Part shown: piece by piece, positions 8,101 through 13,595 of the stretch | Position numbering within the stretch: position 1 is the stretch's first letter | Layout: each line of letters begins with the position of its first letter | Assembly (NCBI GenBank): GCA_022573485.1 | Contig: JACZTW010000034.1 | Location: 1 to 17,754 of the forward strand | DNA: 17,754 nt | Source: Planctomycetota bacterium | GTDB taxonomy: Bacteria; Planctomycetota; Phycisphaerae; UBA1845; CAIVHJ01 | Reading direction: 5' to 3' | Made by a program: the position numbers and the translations under genes | The notes under the pieces: generated by a model | Told to the model about the DNA's origin: nothing | The model's database searches: none | The model's input: the letters and a program-made list of their open reading frames with translations, nothing else

Positions 8101-8669
8101 GCCACATAGGCTTTGGCGATGTACTTGTAGACTTCATCCCAGCCGATCTTGACCTGCGTGTCCGTGCCGCGGCTGTCGAACTTGAACTTCTTCTTATTCG
8201 CCTTAGTCAACTCCGGAAAACCCGCGTCGGCCCATCGCCGCCAGCCCTTGCGAATGATGGGATGTTTCAAGCGGTACGGACCGTACACCAGCCGGTGGAA
8301 GGTGTAGCCCTTGGCGCATTGCCGCGGGTTCCAGTTGACGGTGGCTTTGTTTCCGTAGATGTCGGCGTACGACTGGTAGTCGTACTGCGATCCCATCCGC
8401 GTAATGATCCCGTTGCGGGTGTACGCCAACACGCGGCAGGCGTGCGTGTCGTTCGGCGAACATACCCAACTGAACGTGTCATCGTACTTGTATTGGTCGC
8501 GATAAATCTTTTCCCAATCTCGCGCCGGATAAAAAGCCAGCGGATTGGGCACATCGTCGCGAAAAGCCAGTGCCCGCAGAGGCCAGCCCAGGCCCGCAGC
8601 GCCGCCCGCAACCACACTGCTCGTCTTGAGGAAGTCGCGTCGCGTGACGCCGTTGTTGTTGCTTACCAT
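5178..8669 (-). CDS. nxrA: NXR/NarG-type molybdopterin catalytic (alpha) subunit
   Basis: This is a 1163-residue catalytic subunit of the type II DMSO reductase family. A twin-arginine signal (TRRDFLK, Arg10-Arg11, then a hydrophobic stretch to about ALA35) shows Tat export of the folded holoenzyme. The proximal FS0 cluster site reads Cys70-x3-Asp74-x3-Cys78-x39-Cys118. Aligned with NarG, which has His-x3-Cys-x3-Cys, the first ligand is Cys and the second is Asp, as I recall for NXR proteins of Nitrospira and anammox bacteria. A probable Mo-ligand Asp (about 293, in ASDCDF) precedes the SKLIIMDGKN strand. The block GNKAT-WNPRQCAKGYTFHR-VYGPYRLKHPIIRKGW is also NXR-like. The C-terminus is strongly acidic (GDDDEWGDED). 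The ATG has GGAG about 8 bases upstream. The reaction is probably nitrite/nitrate interconversion, but direction and substrate (including chlorate or other oxyanions) are not fixed by sequence. The large open frames opposite it are codon-bias shadows. Confidence 0.9.
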   Translation of the reverse strand: MVSNNNGVTRRDFLKTSSVVAGGAAGLGWPLRALAFRDDVPNPLAFYPARDWEKIYRDQYKYDDTFSWVCSPNDTHACRVLAYTRNGIITRMGSQYDYQSYADIYGNKATVNWNPRQCAKGYTFHRLVYGPYRLKHPIIRKGWRRWADAGFPELTKANKKKFKFDSRGTDTQVKIGWDEVYKYIAKAYVAVAKRYSGEKGATLLRKQGYAKEMIDEMGGAGTRTFKMRGGMGLLGVIGKYGMYRLNNSMALLDSHVRGVGPDKARGGRNWSNYTWHGDQAPGQPWVHGLQASDCDFNDLRFSKLIIMDGKNLVENKMTDSHWFIECMERGGRIVVIAPEYGAPSTKADYWIPIRPATDTALWLGITRLMIDKGWYDEEFIKEFTDFPLLIRTDTLARLRADEVFANYKSDLSKDGPSFKVQGLTEEQHAQLGDRVVWDSKRNKPAAINRDDVGKTFADKGINPALEGTWKIKLVDGSEVEVMTLWSMYEIHLRDYDMDSVVEITHSPKEMIERLARDIWETTQNGGPVAIHQGEGINHWFHATEMNRAAYLPIMLTGNIGKKGAGVHTWAGNYKAALFQGSKATGPGFKGWVAEDPFNPNLDEHAHGKEVKVRPYCKGEEPAYWNHGEMPLIVDTPAAGRKVFTGQSHMPTPTKTLHFNNVNLFNNAKHAYDMFKNVNPGIEMIIAQDIVVTASVQYADIGLPANSWVEFEGLEMTASCSNPFLQIWKGGIKPVFDSRDDLTILAQIAQAVGEEIGDTRFYDFFKFEHEGKRGVYIQRLLDTSTTTVGYKLDDIMAGKYGPSGAALMLFRTYPRIPFWEQIHDNEPFHTDTGRIHAYTDVPEAIEYGENFIVHREGPEATPYLPNVIVSTNPLVRPDDYGIPRDAEHWDDRTVRNIKLSWREVKQTKNFLWDRGFQFFCLTPKTRHRVHSQWSNVDWHMIYDSNFGDPHRMDRRAPYVGEHQLHMNPQAAKDLGINDGDYVYVDANPADRPYRGAKPDDPFYKVARLMLRAVYNPAYPYSVIMMKHAPYIATEKSVKAHETRKDGRALSDDGYQANLRYGSQQSITRNWHMPMHQTDTLFHKRKAYMSMFFGGEGDNHAINTVPKETLVRVAKAEDGGLGGKGIWKPSTTGLSPAAENDVMQRYLAGGFAGAYGDDDEWGDED

Positions 8670-8762
8670 CAGTGCGCTCCATTCATTAAAGGACGCGGTA
8701 GGGTAGCTTTGGACCCACCGGGTATGAGCGAGCTACGGTGGGTCGCGACCCGCTCTACGCTT
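8670..8762 (-). repeat. Palindrome-rich spacer (REP-like) between gamma and alpha genes
   Basis: This 93-base gap carries interlocking inverted repeats: GACCCACCG at 8712-8720 with CGGTGGGTC at 8736-8744, the perfect palindrome GGGTCGCGACCC at 8740-8751, GTAGCT at 8703-8708 with AGCTAC at 8731-8736, and GAGCG at 8726-8730 with CGCTC at 8751-8755. It looks like a repetitive extragenic palindrome. Inside an operon it could fold in mRNA and set unequal levels of the two subunits. The remainder holds the ribosome site of the alpha gene. Confidence 0.5.
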
Positions 8763-10547
8763 CTATTCGATCACCAGCTTTTGCCAGATGCTGATGTTCT
8801 TCTTGCCGTCGCGGTCGCCGGTACTGCCGTTCCAGACCGCGAACGACAACGGCAAGTAATCACCGGCCTGGAACACGCGCTCCGTTTCATCTTCGTGTCC
8901 GCCCGGAACCCCCATGCTTCGTTGCACTTGGACGTACCACACGCCGCGCTCATATGCTGCCTGGCCTTGAACCAATTGCACGTTCGAGGGTTTGCCGGCC
9001 AGTGTCCCAGGACCGCGGGCCACCAGGCATTCCACTGGGGTCTTGAGATTCGGGTCAGCCACCAGATTGCCTGCGCCCCATGCGGTGATGAACGTCGGAT
9101 CGTGCTGGGTCACACTCTCCAAAGGCCATTCCACGCCCACCGCGTTCGACGGGGTCGTATACTTTTGTTCGGGATACATGTCCACCACCCGCGCCGGGAA
9201 CGCCGAGTCCACGTCCTGATACCCCGTCTCGATATTCCTTTGCCGATCCGCCTTCCAGTACCAAATGTTCACCCCGCCATGATCGCTGCTGTCACCCATG
9301 TAGAACGGTGGATCACTGGTCAGTGAGAACTGGATGGCCACGCCGTCGCGGAACTCCTCGGTGCGGACTGCGCGATCGTCCTCGGTCGGATCGATCCACG
9401 ACAATCGAATCGCCAATTCCTCCTCGTTGTGCAACGCCTGCACCACCAACCCCTCGATGCGATCCTCGGTCCACCACAGCGGCGTCAACGCCACGTACAG
9501 CGGCCGGGCCTGAGTCCAGGCCGAGTCCATCGGCCCCGATGGTAATGATCCGCCTACGCGCGCAGCGACGAACGTACCTTGCTTCAACTGCGCACGCTCC
9601 TGGGCACCCGCCCGGGCCAGCGATTGCACGTAGTGAATCATGTCCCACACTTCTTCATCCGTGTAGGCCCCCTCGTAGGCCGGCATCGGCGTGCCCTTCA
9701 TGCCTTTTACGATTCGAACGTACAGTTGGTGGCCCTCGCTGCCGCCCTTGAAAATGCCGTTCACAAACGACCGCGGCGGCACCGGATATCCTTCATTGTC
9801 GAACTTCACTGCTTCGGGAATCGGGTTGCCATCGGCACCATGGCACGCTGCGCAAGCTTCCAGGTAAATCCGGCGTCCGCGATGCCAGCGCAAGTCATCG
9901 AACAAAGGCTCCGGCGGGACCGCTACGGGCAGCCCCGGCTCCGTGCGCTTGGCCAGCTGGACCGATCGCTGATCCATGTCGAGGCGTCCGTCGCGCACCA
10001 ACTGATCGAGCTTGGTCCCTTCGGCATCGACGTGCGTCTGTCGCACAAAGTGGGCCAAAGCAAGCAAGTCGTTCTGCGGCAGGTGCCCCCACGGCGGCAT
10101 GGCCGACCCCGGCATCCCCTGGCTGATGGTTCGCAGAAGATCGCCCTCCGTCGGAATCTGGTTCCGGGTGGTGGCCAGCTTGAAGTCGCCCTGCTGAAAG
10201 TTCCGCGGCCGGGGATTCATCAAGTAAGCAAACTTGCCCTGGCCGTCGCCTGCCTCTCCATGGCATATGGCGCATTGCTTGCTGAAAAGTTCTTGACCTC
10301 GCAGGAAGAGAGCATCGCTCGCCGCCCTTGGCGCTCGTGCCCCGGCCTCCGATTTCTGAGACATCGTCGGCGACGCTGCCCCGGACTCCTCCTCTGGCGT
10401 AACAGAGGCGGCTTCTTCCTGGGCAACGGCGCCCACGGGGGCAGGCTCCCTGTCGGTCTGGGCGGAGGATCGGGCATGGGCGCAGGCGAACAAGATAGCC
10501 AACACAACCACACCGCCCGTACTTCCCAATATTCTCTTCACACACAC
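8763..10547 (-). CDS. nxrC: Electron-transfer subunit: two cytochrome c domains fused to an ethylbenzene-dehydrogenase-type haem-b domain
   Basis: I start this 594-residue protein at GTG 10547, which has AAGGAG 8 bases upstream and opens into a signal sequence. The ATG at 10625 would fall at the predicted transcription start. The signal ends either at a poor lipobox (LFAC, Cys22) or after AHA. An Ala/Glu/Pro linker spans about 30-75. Two cytochrome c domains follow, with CAICH at 92-96 and CAACH at 232-236; Met145 or Met150 and Met288 are candidate sixth ligands. From about 345 it matches the gamma subunit of ethylbenzene dehydrogenase and related NXR gamma subunits, which bind haem b through Met and Lys. 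Met417 (FYMGD) and the C-terminal DGKKNISIWQKL block fit this. No membrane helix other than the signal is seen. It should take electrons from the beta subunit and hand them to a periplasmic cytochrome. It is the first gene of the operon. Confidence 0.88.
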   Translation of the reverse strand: MCVKRILGSTGGVVVLAILFACAHARSSAQTDREPAPVGAVAQEEAASVTPEEESGAASPTMSQKSEAGARAPRAASDALFLRGQELFSKQCAICHGEAGDGQGKFAYLMNPRPRNFQQGDFKLATTRNQIPTEGDLLRTISQGMPGSAMPPWGHLPQNDLLALAHFVRQTHVDAEGTKLDQLVRDGRLDMDQRSVQLAKRTEPGLPVAVPPEPLFDDLRWHRGRRIYLEACAACHGADGNPIPEAVKFDNEGYPVPPRSFVNGIFKGGSEGHQLYVRIVKGMKGTPMPAYEGAYTDEEVWDMIHYVQSLARAGAQERAQLKQGTFVAARVGGSLPSGPMDSAWTQARPLYVALTPLWWTEDRIEGLVVQALHNEEELAIRLSWIDPTEDDRAVRTEEFRDGVAIQFSLTSDPPFYMGDSSDHGGVNIWYWKADRQRNIETGYQDVDSAFPARVVDMYPEQKYTTPSNAVGVEWPLESVTQHDPTFITAWGAGNLVADPNLKTPVECLVARGPGTLAGKPSNVQLVQGQAAYERGVWYVQVQRSMGVPGGHEDETERVFQAGDYLPLSFAVWNGSTGDRDGKKNISIWQKLVIE

Positions 10548-10555
10548 GATCTCAA

Positions 10556-10561
10556 CTCCTT
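10556..10561 (-). promoter_or_regulatory. Ribosome binding site fixing the GTG start of the gamma gene
   Basis: AAGGAG on the minus strand lies 8 bases before GTG 10547. No comparable site precedes the ATG at 10625, so the site decides the start of the gamma subunit. Confidence 0.75.
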
Positions 10562-10637
10562 GCTTGTATGGCGATTGAGCAGTTTTCACGACGCTGCGGT
10601 GGGCAGCGGCAGCCCGTCTCAGCATCGGTTACGAATC

Positions 10638-10653
10638 AGCACGTTTGGTGCCA
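10638..10653 (-). promoter_or_regulatory. Sigma-54 (-24/-12) promoter of the nxr-like operon
   Basis: On the minus strand TGGCAC (10653-10648), five bases, then GTGCT (10642-10638) gives the invariant GG and GC of a sigma-54 promoter separated by exactly ten bases. The -24 box is a perfect match and the -12 box differs from TTGCW at one base. The predicted transcription start is near 10627, leaving a leader of about 80 bases before GTG 10547. Two sigma-54 activators are encoded immediately on the other side, which supports the call. Confidence 0.7.
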
Positions 10654-10870
10654 CGAGCCGCGACCCCACTGCCACGACAGCCACGGGTGACAGGGAAGCG
10701 TGAATTCCCGCAGATGGGGAGTGTTTTTACCCACCCTCGAAACCCGGATGTCGATGAGGATGTGCCAAGTATGGGCAGAGACTGGAATGTTGATTGCTAT
10801 GCCCCCCCCACGGCGACCGACGAGCCCCCGCATGGTGCATCAACGCGATGGTACGGCTATTATAAGTGGT

Positions 10871-12079
10871 ATGGACGTGGGCGATTTTCGACAAATGAAG
10901 GCATGGATTGGGCTTACATCCTCCGAAGCAGATCAGCTCCGTCTGGTCGGTCCACGCTTACAGGCCAGCTTTCCGGGTGTCGTTGAGCTCTTCTACCGCA
11001 CCCTGCTTAAAGATCCCGAGGCGAAGGCGGTGTTTCGCGATGACGCCCAACTACGCCGCGTGCAAGACTTGCTGAACACCTGGATACAGGAATTGTTCGA
11101 AGGGCACTACGACGAGGCGTACTTCGAAAAACGCAGCAAGATCGGACGCACCCATGTGCGAGTAGATCTGCCCCAACGGTTCATCTTTACTGCCATGAGC
11201 CTCATCCGCACTGAGCTCACTCAATTGATCCAGGCATTGGATTTGCCAGACTCTCTTGGGGCCATAGAAGCGCTTCACAAACTGCTGGATCTAGAGCTGG
11301 CCATTATGCTCGAAACCTATCGTGAATCCTATGTAGACAAAGTGAGGGAAGCCGACCGCATCATCATGCAGAGGCAACTGGACGAAGTTCAGCACATGGC
11401 CACCATCGGGCAATTGGCCGCTTCGCTGGCCCATGAGATCAAGAACCCGCTGGCCGGCATCAGCGGTGCCGTACAAGTCATTTCCAGCGAAATGGAAGAT
11501 TCGCACCCGCACCGCCAGATCATGAAAGAAATACTTCAACAGATCGATCGTCTCGATTCGGCCGTCGACGACTTACTCATTTATGCCCGCCCAAAGCCAC
11601 CTGAGTTGCGGCAGGCTGATGTGGGGCAGGTGATTCGCAATTGCCTGAACGTTCTTCGCGGTGACCCATCGCTGCAGACGTTGACCGTAAAGTGCGAAGG
11701 CGCTGATCATCATCTTGATGCCACGATCGATTCTGTGCAAATGGAACAGGTCATTTCGAATCTGGTCCTAAACGCCGCGCAGGCATGCAACAGCGATGGA
11801 CAGATCACCGTTGCATTGGCCGCCACTGACGATAAGCTGATGATTCGCGTCCAGGACAACGGCGAGGGCATGTCTGAAGAGACGCGCAAACGGGCCCTGG
11901 AACCGTTTTTCACAACCAAGGCCAAGGGCACGGGATTGGGCCTGTCCATTTGTGCTCACATCGTGCAGGCCCACCGGGGAAGCCTCCAGATCACCAGCAC
12001 GCCAGGCGTGGGAACGCTCGTCGAGATCTGCCTCCCAAGGAGACCACACGCGACGGGCGAAACGAGGAGTGTCATATGA
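10871..12079 (+). CDS. Globin-coupled sensor histidine kinase (NtrB-like)
   Basis: This is a 402-residue soluble histidine kinase. Residues about 6-155 form a protoglobin domain: FRQMKAWIGLTSSEADQL, VVELFYRTLL, GHYDEAYFEKRSKIG and THVRVDLPQRF, with His95 as the expected proximal haem ligand. Such domains bind O2, NO or CO. A short helical linker leads to the HisKA domain with phospho-acceptor His188 (LAHEIKNPL). The ATPase domain has an N box (Asn297, Asn301), DNGEG at 329-333 and GTGLGL at 353-358. No membrane segment is seen, so sensing should be cytoplasmic. I use the ATG at 10871 because the globin domain begins at once; the frame is open back to 10700, but those 57 codons have no recognisable domain. 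The ribosome site is poor. It overlaps the response regulator gene by 4 bases and is divergent from the nxr-like operon, its likely target. Confidence 0.85.
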   Translation: MDVGDFRQMKAWIGLTSSEADQLRLVGPRLQASFPGVVELFYRTLLKDPEAKAVFRDDAQLRRVQDLLNTWIQELFEGHYDEAYFEKRSKIGRTHVRVDLPQRFIFTAMSLIRTELTQLIQALDLPDSLGAIEALHKLLDLELAIMLETYRESYVDKVREADRIIMQRQLDEVQHMATIGQLAASLAHEIKNPLAGISGAVQVISSEMEDSHPHRQIMKEILQQIDRLDSAVDDLLIYARPKPPELRQADVGQVIRNCLNVLRGDPSLQTLTVKCEGADHHLDATIDSVQMEQVISNLVLNAAQACNSDGQITVALAATDDKLMIRVQDNGEGMSEETRKRALEPFFTTKAKGTGLGLSICAHIVQAHRGSLQITSTPGVGTLVEICLPRRPHATGETRSVI

Positions 12080-13461
12080 GCAATCCAACCAAGGTGCTGA
12101 TCATCGAAGACGAGCAGCTCATTCGATGGTCCCTGAAAAAGCGTTTCGGCGCCGAAGGCTATTTGAGCGATGAGGCCGAGACCGGCAAGAAGGGTTTGGC
12201 CCTGTTTGGCGAGAGCTGCTACGACCTGGTCATGTTGGATTACAAGCTGCCCGATATAAATGGAATCGAAGTGCTGCGGAGAATCAGAGCGCTTGATCCA
12301 GACGTGGTCGTGATTCTCATGACGGCCTTTGGGAAAGTCGAAATCGCCGTGGAGGCCATGAAACTCGGTGCCTATGACTTCGTGAGCAAACCCTTCCAGA
12401 TTGATGAACTGATGTTGCAGGTCGAACGCGGCCTCGAGACCACCCGGCTGAAGCGACAGGTTCGCGATTATCGCGAGAGCATGAAGACTCAGTATGGCTT
12501 CGATCATCTCATCGGTGAATCCCGTCAAATGAAAGACATCTATGAGTTGATCCAGGATGTGGCCGCCAGCGGCAGCGCCACCATCTTTTTGCTGGGTGAA
12601 ACCGGAACCGGCAAGGATCTGGTCGCCAAGACAATTCACTACAACTCTGACCGGGCTGATCAGCCGTTCGTCAACATCACCTGCACTGCTTTAAGTGAGA
12701 CGCTCCTGGAGAGCGAACTGTTTGGGCATGAGAGAGGGGCATTTACCGACGCTAAATCCCAAAAGAAAGGATTGTTCGAACTGGCCACGGGCGGGACGGC
12801 GTACTTGGATGAAGTGGGCGATATGCTGCCGGCACTACAAGCCAAGCTGCTGCGGTTCCTGGAGGAGAAGACGTTTCGGCGTGTGGGCGGTATACAAGAT
12901 ATCAAAGTAGATGTGCGCATTATTGCGGCCACCAACCGCGATATCCAGCAGGCGGTCGCGGAACGAGATTTTCGCGAGGATCTCTATCATCGGCTCAACG
13001 TCATCACCGTCGAGCTGCCGCCACTGAGGGAAAGGGACGGGGACCTGGAGCTACTCGCTCGGCATTTTGTCGATGCGTATTGCCGCGAGTATCGCAAGAA
13101 CATCACCGAAATCGAGCAAGGGGCATTTGATCGCCTGCGATCCTATTCCTGGCCAGGAAATGTCCGCGAACTGCGCAACACAATCGAACGCGCAGTGATT
13201 CTTTCAAAATCTGAAACTCTGACAGCCAGCGATTTTGTGATCGGCCGACAGGATGAATCTTCATCTTTCAACTTGCGCGGTCTGCATCTTCCTCCGGATG
13301 GCGTGGATCTTCATGACGTCGAAGCCGAACTGGTGCGGCAGGCGTTGCAACGGACCACGAGCAACCAGACCAAAGCCGCCAAACTGCTCGGCCTGTCTCG
13401 AGATCAACTCCGCTACCGCATGGAAAAGCTCGGCCTGCTACATTCCAACACGAGACCCTGA
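12076..13461 (+). CDS. NtrC-type sigma-54-dependent response regulator
   Basis: This is a 461-residue transcription activator, partner of the globin-coupled kinase with which it shares an ATGA overlap. The ATG has a GAGGAG ribosome site. The receiver domain (about 5-120) has Asp12, the phospho-acceptor Asp55 (VMLDYKLPD), Thr83 and Lys105. The AAA+ domain (about 145-385) has Walker A GETGTGKD at 174-181, the sigma-54-contact loop as GAFTDA at 221-226 rather than the usual GAFTGA, and Walker B YLDEVGD around Asp245-Glu246. A Fis-type helix-turn-helix lies near the end (TKAAKLLGLSRDQLRYRMEKL). Phosphorylated, it would remodel sigma-54 polymerase, most plausibly at the -24/-12 promoter 1.4 kb away in front of the nxr-like operon. 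Confidence 0.92.
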   Translation: MSNPTKVLIIEDEQLIRWSLKKRFGAEGYLSDEAETGKKGLALFGESCYDLVMLDYKLPDINGIEVLRRIRALDPDVVVILMTAFGKVEIAVEAMKLGAYDFVSKPFQIDELMLQVERGLETTRLKRQVRDYRESMKTQYGFDHLIGESRQMKDIYELIQDVAASGSATIFLLGETGTGKDLVAKTIHYNSDRADQPFVNITCTALSETLLESELFGHERGAFTDAKSQKKGLFELATGGTAYLDEVGDMLPALQAKLLRFLEEKTFRRVGGIQDIKVDVRIIAATNRDIQQAVAERDFREDLYHRLNVITVELPPLRERDGDLELLARHFVDAYCREYRKNITEIEQGAFDRLRSYSWPGNVRELRNTIERAVILSKSETLTASDFVIGRQDESSSFNLRGLHLPPDGVDLHDVEAELVRQALQRTTSNQTKAAKLLGLSRDQLRYRMEKLGLLHSNTRP

Positions 13462-13476
13462 GGATTTTCCGCAATA

Positions 13477-13492
13477 GGGGCGTGATTTTGCA
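13477..13492 (+). promoter_or_regulatory. Weak sigma-54 promoter candidate before the GAF activator gene
   Basis: A perfect -12 box (TTGCA, 13488-13492) is ten bases from a GG at 13478-13479, but the rest of the -24 box (GGGGCG) matches poorly. A 5-bp hairpin GCGTG/CACGC (13480-13495) overlaps it, which is an alternative reading. It lies about 100 bases before the TTG start. Confidence 0.25.
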
Positions 13493-13595
13493 CGCTTCGC
13501 GGAACGGGCGGCTGAATCCACGGGCTACCGTCCGCGGATGTTATGACATATAAACGATTTGTCCTTGCTGCTGATACTCCCACGGAGCAGAGATT

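Larger units (their letters stand above)
10548..10870. promoter_or_regulatory. Divergent regulatory region between the operon and its two-component genes
   Basis: This 323-base gap holds the operon leader and sigma-54 promoter on the minus strand. Upstream of that promoter is a dyad GGGAA-N7-TTCCC (10693-10709), a possible activator site about 55-70 bases beyond the -24 box; this is only a candidate. A run of eight C lies at 10802-10809. A TATTAT box at 10858-10863 on the plus strand could be a -10 element for the kinase gene, though I see no good -35 box. An open frame extends in frame from 10700 into the kinase gene but has no domain content. Confidence 0.5.

Noticed and set aside
5178..8669. 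Calling the enzyme a respiratory NarGHI nitrate reductase
   Set aside because: The Tat signal is complete, no NarI-type membrane cytochrome b is present, the gamma subunit is the ethylbenzene-dehydrogenase type, and the FS0 site has Cys/Asp where NarG has His/Cys.
7707..9326. 539-codon open frame on the plus strand
   Set aside because: It runs antisense across the alpha gene, the spacer and part of the gamma gene, with no recognisable domain or ribosome site.
10548..10625. ATG at 10625 as the start of the gamma subunit
   Set aside because: It would coincide with the predicted sigma-54 transcription start, lacks a ribosome site and would bury the signal peptide; GTG 10547 has AAGGAG at the right distance.
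10771..10786. Second TGGCAC box on the minus strand as another sigma-54 promoter
   Set aside because: At the required spacing the -12 position reads TC, not GC, so the invariant dinucleotide is missing.
10700..10870. 57-codon N-terminal extension of the sensor kinase
   Set aside because: The frame is open but has no domain content and includes a C8 tract; the protoglobin domain begins just after ATG 10871.
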